Positions 1 to 7,407 of a stretch of DNA of 8,870 nt are shown here, piece by piece. Under the pieces are notes generated by a model, which saw only the letters and a program-made list of their open reading frames with translations, searched no databases and was not told where the DNA came from. Made by a program: the position numbers and the translations under genes. The stretch is taken from the NCBI GenBank assembly GCA_003136915.1, contig PLEB01000249.1, positions 1 through 8,870 of the forward strand, in the 5' to 3' direction. Position 1 is the stretch's first letter; the number at the start of each line of letters is the position of its first letter. This stretch comes from Chitinophagaceae bacterium. GTDB taxonomy: Bacteria > Bacteroidota > Bacteroidia > Chitinophagales > Chitinophagaceae.

Positions 1-837
1 ACCAATGTGGAAGCGCTGGTGGACTATATAGGGAAGGGACGTGTAAAATTCTATCGCCAGACCGAGAACGTGGGAAGTCTTCGGAATTTTGAAACCTGTC
101 TAAACCGGGCAACCGGGCATTATATTCATCTTTTACATGGTGATGATCTTGTTAAACCTGGTTTCTACAATGAGATAGAGCAAGTATTTACCCTGTTCCC
201 GGAAGCCGGCGCAGCTTTTACAGGATATTCCTACATCAATGAACAAAACGTAGAGCTATACCACAACAACGAGCTCCTTTATGAAACCGGCCTGCTGAAG
301 AACTGGCTTATGGAAATTGGCCGTGCCCAGCATATCCAGCCACCAGCTATGGTTGTGAAGAGATCCGTTTACGAAAAGCTCGGTGGATTTTTTGCTGTTC
401 ATTATGGTGAGGACTGGGAAATGTGGGTCAGAATTGCCGCACATTATCCAGTAGCGCACAGTCCGAAAAGACTGGCATTATACCGCGTTCACGAAAACAA
501 TAATACGAGCCGCTATTTTCTTTCCTGTCAAAGTATTAAGGATGCCATAACCGTGATCAATATCATTCAGGCGTATTTTCCAAAATCGGAGAAAAAACGG
601 ATGAACAGGTTAGCCAAAAGACATTTCGCCCGGTACTTTTCTTATACTGCAGATAAGGTTTACCATGAATATGCGCGCCCGGATATAGCCCTTACGCAGG
701 CAAGGCGCGCATTGAAAATTCATTTTAGTTATACTACACTTTATTATTATCTGAAGATCTACACGAAAATGCGCATTGGCTATAAAATGGAAAGGGAAAA
801 GAAACTGTTATACAGGCCGCTCAATTTTTTCAGATAA
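1..837 (+). CDS. Family 2 glycosyltransferase, 5'-truncated by the window edge
   Basis: The reading frame is open from base 1 (Thr-Asn-Val-Glu...), so the gene begins outside the window; the GTG at 7 is an internal valine, not a start. The visible 278 residues are the later part of a GT-A fold, family 2 enzyme, which moves a sugar from a nucleotide-sugar donor to a growing glycan at the cytoplasmic face of the membrane. Seen in the sequence: an N-VGSLRNFE segment after the second half of the nucleotide-binding fold, a DxD-like metal/donor-binding motif HGDD at 136-147, and a GEDWE motif at 406-420 containing the likely catalytic acid, followed by RVHENN near 487-504. The C-terminal ~90 residues are basic and probably form a helical tail. 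The donor and acceptor cannot be told. The convergent acyltransferase suggests an exopolysaccharide or O-antigen locus extending leftward (inference). The last 30 bp overlap that gene's 3' end. Confidence 0.88.
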   Translation, partial: TNVEALVDYIGKGRVKFYRQTENVGSLRNFETCLNRATGHYIHLLHGDDLVKPGFYNEIEQVFTLFPEAGAAFTGYSYINEQNVELYHNNELLYETGLLKNWLMEIGRAQHIQPPAMVVKRSVYEKLGGFFAVHYGEDWEMWVRIAAHYPVAHSPKRLALYRVHENNNTSRYFLSCQSIKDAITVINIIQAYFPKSEKKRMNRLAKRHFARYFSYTADKVYHEYARPDIALTQARRALKIHFSYTTLYYYLKIYTKMRIGYKMEREKKLLYRPLNFFR

Positions 838-2004
838 GCCGTGTTGCTTTTCTTCCGCCTTATTCTTTTTTGGGATCACATATGCAAAAAGCCTTTTCAG
901 ATTGTTGATCGGTTGTTCCAGACAATACCAGGAAATGCTTGCACAGGCAATGGCAAGGATCATATAAATCCAGAAACTGACAAATGGCGAATCGGCCAGC
1001 CGTCGAAGGGCCGACAGATCGTACCTGCTGAAATAATGTGCAACTGCATCAAAGGCATTCCAGAAAAATACAGTCACCAGCAGGTGCCATAAATAAATTC
1101 CATAACTGATTTTTGAAAGATACTGCACGAGGCTGTTTTCCAGAAATTTCTTTGCAATGCCCTTATACCCGCGGTTCGCAATATCTATAATGGTCACGGA
1201 AAACAAGGAGACAAAGACCCTGTCCATTGCAATAAAAGTTCTGCGATGATGTGAAAAAATCAGAAAAAGCCACACAGGTATCATCGCAAACAACAACCAT
1301 TTTAGCCAATGATTTTTGTCATACCCCTTGTTGTGATAATATGCCAGGAGTGCCCCGGCGGCAAAGCAATCCAGACAGGCCGGCGTCAGCACAAGCATTG
1401 GAAACATTTCTATTCGTGGGTCCTTCATCAGCGTAACTGAAATTACCCGGAACAAAACCCCGCAAAGAAGCATACCGGCGAAAAATTTAGGCAGGTGCTT
1501 TTCAGGTATAAAAAGTATGATCCATGGCCAAAACAAATAGAACTGCTCCTCTACGGCAAGTGTCCATAAGTGCGCAGTAAAAGGTCCCCAGCTTTTCGTG
1601 ATGTACAATAATACATTTGATAAATAAAAAAAATACATGCCCAGGTGCTGACGGATTTCTATGCCCTGAAGAGGAAACAATAGCAATACAATCAGGTATA
1701 GATAATAAGCAGGAAAGATCCGGAGTGTTCTGCGAGCCAGAAACGCAACTGCCACTTTCCACCTGCTGAAACCATTGAACACGGCCTTTTTTCTTGCGCC
1801 CAGCAATATACGAGTGATGAGGTAGCTGCTCAAAACGAAAAAGAATACAATAAAAACCCCCAGGTCATAAACATTTTTCAGATTGGTGAGCGAGTTAGAA
1901 AAATGGTAGATAACAACAAAAAGGACGGCACAGAACCGCAGTCCGGAAAGTTGGGGTTGATATTTCAGGCCCGTGCGCGGGGTCTCTGGCTGAGTCTGGG
2001 CCAA
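808..2004 (-). CDS. OafA/NodX-type membrane acyltransferase (acyltransferase family 3)
   Basis: 398-residue integral membrane protein of the acyltransferase-3 family, which O-acylates (commonly O-acetylates) sugars of surface polysaccharides or lipids. Family signatures are visible: YQPQLSGLR near residue 15 with the R-x10-H pair (Arg23, His34) that carries the conserved histidine, FFVLSSYLITRIL (residues 54-67), RRTLRIFPAYY (91-101), LWTLAVEEQFYLFWP (146-160) and SYGIYLWHLLV in the last third. About ten hydrophobic segments and a basic C-terminal tail fit the family, and the length is typical of stand-alone members without a SGNH domain. FFVLSSYLIT has Ser where most members have Gly (SGFLIT or SGYLIT). 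The start is TTG at 2004: an in-frame stop lies at 2023-2025, no ATG or GTG lies between them, and the next ATG falls deep inside the domain, so TTG is the best choice. The acceptor is unknown; the neighbouring glycosyltransferase suggests a cell-surface glycan. Confidence 0.88.
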   Translation of the reverse strand: MAQTQPETPRTGLKYQPQLSGLRFCAVLFVVIYHFSNSLTNLKNVYDLGVFIVFFFVLSSYLITRILLGARKKAVFNGFSRWKVAVAFLARRTLRIFPAYYLYLIVLLLFPLQGIEIRQHLGMYFFYLSNVLLYITKSWGPFTAHLWTLAVEEQFYLFWPWIILFIPEKHLPKFFAGMLLCGVLFRVISVTLMKDPRIEMFPMLVLTPACLDCFAAGALLAYYHNKGYDKNHWLKWLLFAMIPVWLFLIFSHHRRTFIAMDRVFVSLFSVTIIDIANRGYKGIAKKFLENSLVQYLSKISYGIYLWHLLVTVFFWNAFDAVAHYFSRYDLSALRRLADSPFVSFWIYMILAIACASISWYCLEQPINNLKRLFAYVIPKKNKAEEKQHGLSEKIERPV

Positions 2005-2286
2005 GGATACTGCTTTTTTGTTTTAAAAGGCTTGTTCAGGAAGAAGGGATCTTTTTAAAAACGGCAGAATTCCCAATTTAGTACACTTTCCCATTATAGT
2101 CCTTTATTAAAAAATATGCCCGATCCCTTTCAAAACCCATATCCAATGATTATTTTTATCACCGCTCCCCATCATCCTTTGATGCTACCATCTCCCGGTA
2201 TCCGGTTTTTTAATCTTGAATAAGATCCTTTCCTCGAAATTACCTGCTGATCTAACCCGGATTAACCAGTCATAAATCATTCTAAC
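2005..2286. other. Divergent intergenic spacer, no recognisable gene
   Basis: AT-rich 282-bp gap between the leftward acyltransferase and the rightward small exported protein, so it should hold both promoters. I find no exact TAnnTTTG element on either strand. The nearest is TAATCTTG at 2211-2218 (one mismatch), which has no TTG at a proper distance upstream. I see no RNA gene, coding frame with family resemblance, or convincing long hairpin. Confidence 0.6.
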
Positions 2287-2832
2287 ATGCAATTATCGCA
2301 TTCAACGCGGACGCAGTGCATCCGTCATTCCTTTTTTCGTAATAGAGGTTATGGTGTGCTTGCCATCACTTTGTTTTTTACCCTAAGCACGGTCCGCGCC
2401 CAGGAAAAATGCGGAGCTTGTTCCATACCATCCTTCCCTGCGCTTACAATTTATCATGCATTCCAAGGCGGACCTTCCATGGGCCTGGGCATTGAAGCAG
2501 GGAACTGGAAGAAGGATGCAGGAAAATTCAGTTATTTTCTGGGAATGGAAATCCTTTGGCCGGAAGAAAAAGAGACCAGGCTCAAAACACCGGGCACTAT
2601 TTCAAATGCAATGATGATTTCATTCTATTGGAAAGGGCAATACAAAATAACCAATCGCATGTACATGATCGCGCAACCGGAGTTGATAAACTTTTCTTCA
2701 TTTGATTTACGGATGGGAATACGTTACGTGATGCCTTTAACAAAAATTATCGGGATTGGGATTGAACCCGGATATTCCCTTGTTAATAAGCAGGTCTCAT
2801 TACACACAAATATTCATTTCGCCCTTCGTTAG
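2287..2832 (+). CDS. Small exported protein of unknown function, possibly outer-membrane beta-barrel-like
   Basis: 181 residues; I do not recognise a named family. The N-terminus has a long basic stretch, then a hydrophobic core (VLAITLFFTLSTV) and a plausible signal-peptidase site ARA/QE or RAQ/E near residue 39, so the protein is probably exported. The n-region of about 22 residues is unusually long; a GTG start at codon 24, just before the hydrophobic core, is possible but would leave almost no positive charge, so I keep the ATG. The mature part starts with two close cysteines (CGAC) and then alternates aromatic and small residues in strands (GLGIEAGNW, FSYFLGMEILW, MMISFYWKGQYKI, IGIGIEPGYSL, LHTNIHFALR), which suggests a beta-rich, perhaps small barrel, periplasmic or outer-membrane protein. 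It lacks the usual terminal aromatic residue of outer-membrane barrels. It stands alone between a divergent acyltransferase and a convergent TPR gene. Confidence 0.7.
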   Translation: MQLSHSTRTQCIRHSFFRNRGYGVLAITLFFTLSTVRAQEKCGACSIPSFPALTIYHAFQGGPSMGLGIEAGNWKKDAGKFSYFLGMEILWPEEKETRLKTPGTISNAMMISFYWKGQYKITNRMYMIAQPELINFSSFDLRMGIRYVMPLTKIIGIGIEPGYSLVNKQVSLHTNIHFALR

Positions 2833-2839
2833 ATGGCAT

Positions 2840-2879
2840 AAAAAAATCCGCGCATGAACCCCTGGAAAGGTTGCGCGGA
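2840..2879 (-). terminator. Rho-independent terminator for the leftward gyrA-TPR transcript
   Basis: Arms TCCGCGC (2847-2853) and GCGCGGA (2873-2879) pair perfectly over 7 bp. An inner AACC/GGTT stem (2857-2860 with 2869-2872) extends it past a 3-nt bulge, leaving an 8-nt loop. On the minus strand the hairpin is followed by seven T (complement of A at 2840-2846), 18 nt past the stop of the TPR gene. In the rightward direction only a short T4 run follows, so it would end the 2287-2832 transcript less well. Confidence 0.85.
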
Positions 2880-2896
2880 CCAGTTTTCTGAATGCT

Positions 2897-4168
2897 TTAG
2901 TGAACCTTTTCCACGTTATTATATTTATCCGTGTAGGCCGCAGCTTTATCCTTGTCTTTCTTCTGTTCATAAATCGTCACCAGCATATCATAAGAATCCC
3001 TGAGGGCATTTTTATCAGCTCTTTTCAATGCACCTTCTTTACCTAACTCCTGATCAATCTTTTCAAAATATGGAACGGCCTCGTCAAATTTCTTTATTGC
3101 ATCCGCTCTCATGTCTGCCCGCTTCTTTGCGTCTTCCGGTTTAGTACCCTTGACAGTTTTGATCTCCTGCTCTATTTCGATCCCCTCGTTGTAGGAAATC
3201 TGTCCCATTACCAGGGAAGCCTGGGGATAATTCGGATTCAATTGTAAGCTTTTGCTAAGTTTCTCCTGCGCCCTTTTGGTCAGATCATTGGCATTGGCCG
3301 GAATCGGTCCCTTGGTAGAATCAGAAGCGTACTGATAGAGTTCAAGACCATAGTTAAAAAAATAAATAGCACTGTCGGGGAATTCCCGGTTGATCTCTTC
3401 GTATTTGGCCCAGAGGGAATCTTTGGGACCTCCCTTTCTCAGGTTATCCAGCTCAAGCTCGTCGAAGTAGATCTCATGCGGGTATTTTGCTTTTCCGATC
3501 GCTTCATATTTATCCGAAGTGGCTTTATCTCCTTTCCTGGAATAATAATCGGCCACCCATTTGTAAATTTCACCCATATCATTTCCGCTGATCTTCGTAA
3601 TTCCGGAATCCACGATAAGTTTGTAATAGATCACCGCATTGTCTCTTTTTCCACCTTTTTCCGCGGAGATACCGGCATATAAGGTAGAAGTTGTGTCCAT
3701 TTTTTGTTTGATCCAGCCCTTATCATACATAAACTTGATGGCCTCCAGGGCGTCTGTGAAATCGGCATAAGCATCGTCGTATTTCTTCTGATTATAATTT
3801 GTTGCGCCTGTCTGGAAAAGACCCTGATAAATTTCGTTAATCGGTTTGTACTGGTCGAGCGTAAGCAGGACCATTTTTTTATCGTCCAGCTCGGTGTATT
3901 TTTTAAGTGCTTCGAATGACTGAATCAACGCATCGGGAACGGTTGATTTGAGCTGATCATTGGCAGCAATGGCGTTGTACACTTTTACTTTAATGTACCA
4001 GGCTTCAGCGTTTTTCTGATTTTTATCATTCGCAAGTACGTTATCAATTTCCGTTTTCGCCTCGGGCAGCTTATTTGCTTTCAAATATTCTTTTGCTTTA
4101 TCCAGAGATTGGGCAAACAATCCCGAAAAAAAGGCCACCAACGTAAGGCTTAAAAAGATCCGTTTCAT
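2897..4168 (-). CDS. Exported tetratricopeptide-repeat (TPR) protein downstream of gyrA
   Basis: 423 residues from the ATG at 4168. This start gives a clean signal peptide, MKRIFLSLTLVAFFSGLFA with cleavage before Gln20. The frame stays open to an ATG at 4318, but that would add 50 residues overlapping the gyrA 3' end by 119 bp and would bury the signal peptide, so I reject the longer form. The mature protein is alpha-helical with TPR-like helix pairs, clearest around residues 22-52, 117-150, 163-190 and 201-228, and again in the later RAQEKLSKSLQLNPNYPQAS region. A lysine/aspartate-rich C-terminal part ends EQKKDKDKAAAYTDKYNN. TPR proteins act as protein-binding scaffolds; the partner here is unknown, and the location is probably the periplasm. 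The start lies 31 bp beyond the gyrA stop, with no terminator between, so the two are probably co-transcribed. A TPR gene after gyrA is a recurring Bacteroidota arrangement (from memory). Confidence 0.85.
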   Translation of the reverse strand: MKRIFLSLTLVAFFSGLFAQSLDKAKEYLKANKLPEAKTEIDNVLANDKNQKNAEAWYIKVKVYNAIAANDQLKSTVPDALIQSFEALKKYTELDDKKMVLLTLDQYKPINEIYQGLFQTGATNYNQKKYDDAYADFTDALEAIKFMYDKGWIKQKMDTTSTLYAGISAEKGGKRDNAVIYYKLIVDSGITKISGNDMGEIYKWVADYYSRKGDKATSDKYEAIGKAKYPHEIYFDELELDNLRKGGPKDSLWAKYEEINREFPDSAIYFFNYGLELYQYASDSTKGPIPANANDLTKRAQEKLSKSLQLNPNYPQASLVMGQISYNEGIEIEQEIKTVKGTKPEDAKKRADMRADAIKKFDEAVPYFEKIDQELGKEGALKRADKNALRDSYDMLVTIYEQKKDKDKAAAYTDKYNNVEKVH

Positions 4169-4199
4169 GAGATTTTTTATTTGAAGTTTTCGATGAAAA

Positions 4200-6752
4200 T
4201 TAAAGCGGAATATTATCTGACAAGGAAGCATCAGCCAAAGGATCAGCCGGATCGGGAATATCCACCACTGTGCTTTTTTCATCCAGTTGCGTGATGGCGG
4301 CGATGCCATCTCCTTCATCCAGCCGGATGAGTTTCACACCTTGAGTAGCCCGGCCGAGTTCGCTGATTCCCTGTACCGGCATCCTGATGGTAATACCTGA
4401 TTTGCAGGTAATCATAAGATCTTCCTTTTCGGTGACATCCAGAATGCCCACAAGCTTGCCCGTTTTATCCGTAACGTTAATGGTCTTTACTCCTTTCCCT
4501 CCCCTGTTGGTTACCCGGTATTCATCAACAAGCGTTCTTTTCCCATATCCGTTTTCGCTGACAACTAATACTGTTCTGGATTTGTCGTCCTTATTGACAC
4601 ATATCATGCCAATCACTTCATCCATATTATCATCCACTTCTATGCCAGCCACCCCGATGGCCCCCCGTCCGGTAGGCCGCACTTTCTCTTCAGGAAACCG
4701 GATGGCCCGGCCGGATTTAACAGCCATCATAATCTCACAATTTCCATCGGTCAACCGCGCATCCAGCAGGTGATCATTTTCCAGAATCGTTATGGCGTTC
4801 ACACCGTTCTGCCTGGGACGACTGAAATCTTCCAGCATAGTTTTTTTGATCACGCCCCGCTTGGTGCAAAGTACTATAAAATGACTGTTCAAAAACGCAG
4901 TATCCTTCACATCTTTCACATCAATAATGGCTTTTATTTTGTCTTCCGGCGGTATTTGAATAAGGTTTTGAACAGCCCTTCCCTTGCTTATTTTATCCCC
5001 CTCCGGAATCTGATATACATTGAGCCAGTAACACCTTCCCATTTCCGTAAAGAAAAGCAGGGTATGATGGGTTGATGCAACGAATAAATGTTCAATATAA
5101 TCTTCCAGCCTGGCCTTTCCGCCGCTGGCCCCCCTGCCACCCCGGCGTTGCTGGCGGTATTCCGTAGCTGAGGTTCGCTTGATATATCCGTTATGGGATA
5201 TCGTAATCACAACGTCTTCTTCTTTGATCAGGTCCTTAATCTGCATTTCATCATCCAGATAGGTGATTTCTGTTTTTCTTTCATCACCAAATTTTTCCTT
5301 TATCTCCAGAAGTTCTTTCCGGATCAAAGCAAATCGCTTCGGTTCATCTGACAATAATTCCCGGAGATATTCGATCTGCTTCATCAGTTCATCATACTCA
5401 TTGCGGATTTTTTCCCTCTCCATACCCGTAAGCCTTTGGAGACGAAGCTCCAGGATAGCTTTGGCCTGTATCTCACTCAATCCCCAACCTGCATTGACCA
5501 GGTTGTCTTTGGCCAAATCTGGTGTTGCCGATGATCTGATCAGGCTGATCACTTCATCCAGATGATCCAGCGCGATCAGGTATCCCTGGATGATATGGGC
5601 CCGCTTTTCCGCCTCACGAAGTTCAAATTGCGCACGACGGATAACCACCTCATGTCGGAATTCGACAAATTCTGTAATCATTTCCCGAACATTCAAAGTC
5701 CTCGGGCGCCCTTTGACGAGGGCCACATTATTGATCCCGTATGAAGTTTGGAGTTCGGTATGTTTGAACAATTGATTAATGACCACATTCGCCACGGCAT
5801 CCCTGCGCAGGTCTATTACGATCCTCGTTCCTTCTTTTTCATTTGATTCATTATTGACGTGCGAAATACCCTCGATGATTTTCTCATTCACCAGCTGACC
5901 TATCCGGTCACAGAGTCCGTCCCGGTTAACCTGGTATGGCACTTCCGTGATCACGATCTGCTCTCTTCCGCTGGGTTTGGTATCTACCTGCAGTTTCCCG
6001 CGAAGAACCGCCCTGCCGCGCCCGGTATGCATAGCCAGTTTCACACCTTCCATCCCGTAGATCACGCCGCCGGTTGGGAAATCAGGCGCTTTCACATATT
6101 GCATGATTTCATCCACAGTAATATCTCTCTTATCGATATACGCAACACAACCGTCTATTACTTCCGATAAATTGTGGGGAAGGATATTGGTTGCCATACC
6201 CACGGCAATACCGCTCGCGCCATTGATGAGGAGTTGAGGTATCCGGGAAGGGAGAACCACCGGTTCAGTCAGCGAATCATCAAAGTTCGCCTGGAAATCC
6301 ACGGTTTCCTTTTCAATGTCTTCGAGCATGCTTTCAGCAAGCCTGTGCAACCTGGCTTCAGTATATCGCATGGCCGCAGGCCCGTCACCATCCTGACTGC
6401 CGAAATTCCCCTGCTTGTCAACAAGTACATATCTGATGCTCCATTCCTGCGCCATGCGCACCATGCTATGATAAATCGCCGCATCACCGTGGGGATGATA
6501 TTTACCCATTACCTCCCCTACGATACGGGCGGCTTTTTTATATGGTCTGTTGCTGTTATTGCCCAGCTCTTTCATTCCATAAAGGATCCGGCGGTGAACC
6601 GGCTTCAGGCCATCCCGCACATCGGGCAGTGCGCGGCTGACAATGACCGACATAGAATAATCTATGTAGGCCGTTTTCATTTGTTCTTCGATGTTGATAG
6701 GAACTATGCGATTATTATCCTGCGTTTCCTCCGGTATGAGATGTTCTTCCAT
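4200..6752 (-). CDS. gyrA: DNA gyrase subunit A
   Basis: 850 residues, the usual GyrA length. With GyrB it forms the A2B2 type II topoisomerase that introduces negative supercoils into DNA in the cytoplasm. The breakage-reunion domain covers about residues 25-495: [20 protein letters not shown] near 29-48, the HPHGD motif at 86-90, and AMRYTEARL with the DNA-linking Tyr130. A coiled-coil segment follows around 440-490. The beta-pinwheel C-terminal domain starts near 500 and contains the GyrA box QRRGGRG at 535-541, which separates gyrase from topoisomerase IV subunit ParC. Further pinwheel repeats run to about 820, with an acidic tail ending SDNIPL. In the quinolone-resistance-determining region, residues equivalent to E. 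coli Ser83, Asp87 and Gly105 are Ala91, His95 and Lys113. The ATG at 6752 is preceded by a Bacteroidota-type promoter, and the phosphoribosyltransferase lies 95 bp upstream on the same strand. Confidence 0.98.
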   Translation of the reverse strand: MEEHLIPEETQDNNRIVPINIEEQMKTAYIDYSMSVIVSRALPDVRDGLKPVHRRILYGMKELGNNSNRPYKKAARIVGEVMGKYHPHGDAAIYHSMVRMAQEWSIRYVLVDKQGNFGSQDGDGPAAMRYTEARLHRLAESMLEDIEKETVDFQANFDDSLTEPVVLPSRIPQLLINGASGIAVGMATNILPHNLSEVIDGCVAYIDKRDITVDEIMQYVKAPDFPTGGVIYGMEGVKLAMHTGRGRAVLRGKLQVDTKPSGREQIVITEVPYQVNRDGLCDRIGQLVNEKIIEGISHVNNESNEKEGTRIVIDLRRDAVANVVINQLFKHTELQTSYGINNVALVKGRPRTLNVREMITEFVEFRHEVVIRRAQFELREAEKRAHIIQGYLIALDHLDEVISLIRSSATPDLAKDNLVNAGWGLSEIQAKAILELRLQRLTGMEREKIRNEYDELMKQIEYLRELLSDEPKRFALIRKELLEIKEKFGDERKTEITYLDDEMQIKDLIKEEDVVITISHNGYIKRTSATEYRQQRRGGRGASGGKARLEDYIEHLFVASTHHTLLFFTEMGRCYWLNVYQIPEGDKISKGRAVQNLIQIPPEDKIKAIIDVKDVKDTAFLNSHFIVLCTKRGVIKKTMLEDFSRPRQNGVNAITILENDHLLDARLTDGNCEIMMAVKSGRAIRFPEEKVRPTGRGAIGVAGIEVDDNMDEVIGMICVNKDDKSRTVLVVSENGYGKRTLVDEYRVTNRGGKGVKTINVTDKTGKLVGILDVTEKEDLMITCKSGITIRMPVQGISELGRATQGVKLIRLDEGDGIAAITQLDEKSTVVDIPDPADPLADASLSDNIPL

Positions 6753-6793
6753 ATTATTTAAATCCAGCTAAAATGCCTTCTTTTGCAAGGGCA

Positions 6794-6825
6794 CAAAGGT
6801 AATGAAATCGCCAGGCATTGACCAA
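6794..6825 (-). promoter_or_regulatory. Likely gyrA promoter (Bacteroidota primary sigma type)
   Basis: On the minus strand, TACCTTTG (complement of 6794-6801) matches the TAnnTTTG -7 element exactly. A TTG -33 element (complement of 6823-6825) lies 21 nt upstream, inside the accepted 17-23 nt range. Transcription would start near 6787 and give a leader of about 35 nt before the gyrA ATG. It sits within the 95-bp gap after the phosphoribosyltransferase, so gyrA can be transcribed independently of it. Confidence 0.65.
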
Positions 6826-6847
6826 TAAGAAAGGGTCTATTTTACAC

Positions 6848-7342
6848 TTATTCCAGCCAGGCTCCTTTGACCCGATCGCCTGCCACTTCAACAAAAATAT
6901 GCTCCTGAAGCGTAGTCGCCAGGGACAGGCCGACATAATCGGGTTTTACGGGAAAGGCATTGTGACTCCTTTCCACAAGTACGAGGGTCTGGATCTTTTT
7001 GAGATCCGTTTCAAGGAAGGGTTTTAATGCATAGAGCATGGTCTTGCCGCTGCTGCAAACATCATCGATCAACAGGATGATCTTATTGGTTAATGAAAGT
7101 TGTTTATTCAGCGAAACCACCTGGGGTTTGTTTTTATCCAGGTTTACCGTAACGAGTTCAGTGGAAAAATCTGAGATCTCTTTCAGCAAAGACTGTATAT
7201 TCCGGGCAATCACGGTTCCGTTTTCGCGGATGCCGGCCAATATGAAATCTTTTTCACCAAAATTGTTTTCCAGAATTTCGTAAGCCATCCTTCTTAATTT
7301 TTTGGCTGCTACTTCCGGCGTGAGTATATAATTCTTATCCAT
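6848..7342 (-). CDS. PyrR-like phosphoribosyltransferase-family protein
   Basis: 164 residues from the ATG at 7342. A type I phosphoribosyltransferase fold is evident: the PRPP-binding loop is at residues 91-101 (LIDDVCSSGKT, with acidic pair Asp93-Asp94), after a hydrophobic strand KIILLI. Residues 36-47 (AGIRENGTVIAR) resemble the GIxTRGxxLA segment of PyrR, and residues 122-151 (LVERSHNAFPVKPDYVG...) follow the PyrR pattern LVDRGHRELPxxxDYVG. It is shorter than typical PyrR (about 180 residues) and has no DITxYRDD-type segment between those parts; VTVNLDKNK sits there. It may therefore be a nucleobase salvage enzyme or a regulator that no longer binds pyr RNA; the substrate is undetermined. 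It lies upstream of gyrA on the same strand and diverges from the iron-sulfur gene across 65 bp. The name pyrR should not be applied on this evidence alone. Confidence 0.82.
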   Translation of the reverse strand: MDKNYILTPEVAAKKLRRMAYEILENNFGEKDFILAGIRENGTVIARNIQSLLKEISDFSTELVTVNLDKNKPQVVSLNKQLSLTNKIILLIDDVCSSGKTMLYALKPFLETDLKKIQTLVLVERSHNAFPVKPDYVGLSLATTLQEHIFVEVAGDRVKGAWLE

Positions 7343-7407
7343 TCCTCAAGGTAAAGAAAATCACAAATCCTGCAAATCCTGTATATCTTAGCGGGGTATT
7401 AACCTGC
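7343..7407. promoter_or_regulatory. Short divergent promoter region with a 9-bp tandem repeat
   Basis: These 65 bp must hold the start signals of both the leftward phosphoribosyltransferase and the rightward iron-sulfur gene. They contain CAAATCCTG twice, head to tail (7364-7372 and 7373-7381). Rightward, TATCTTAG (7384-7391) is one base from TAnnTTTG and lies 16 nt before the ATG, but has no TTG at proper spacing. Leftward, a TTTG within the repeat is 19 nt from TACCTTGA (complement of 7346-7353), a poor -7 match almost touching the start codon. Neither promoter is certain. Confidence 0.4.

Noticed and set aside
2195..2213. CCGG-TAT-CCGG followed by T6, resembling a rightward terminator in the 2005-2286 spacer
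   Set aside because: A 4-bp stem is too weak, and no rightward gene or RNA upstream of it needs terminating.
4169..4318. N-terminal extension of 50 residues on the TPR protein, overlapping the gyrA 3' end
   Set aside because: The ATG at 4168 begins a textbook signal peptide. The extension is antisense-free but out-of-frame gyrA sequence and would hide that peptide internally.
4387..4773. 128-codon open frame antisense to the gyrA C-terminal domain
   Set aside because: Its composition (Ser, Pro and Thr rich with no domain pattern) is what the complement of gyrA pinwheel codons gives; there is no independent start signal.
6174..6761. 195-codon open frame antisense to the 5' part of gyrA
   Set aside because: It is complementary to strongly conserved gyrA codons, its translation resembles no family, and other long frames on that strand are likewise shadows of gyrA.
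7346..7376. Possible leftward promoter TTTG, 19 nt, TACCTTGA before the phosphoribosyltransferase
   Set aside because: The -7 element misses the two most telling bases (TG), and the transcript would start at or within a few bases of the start codon.
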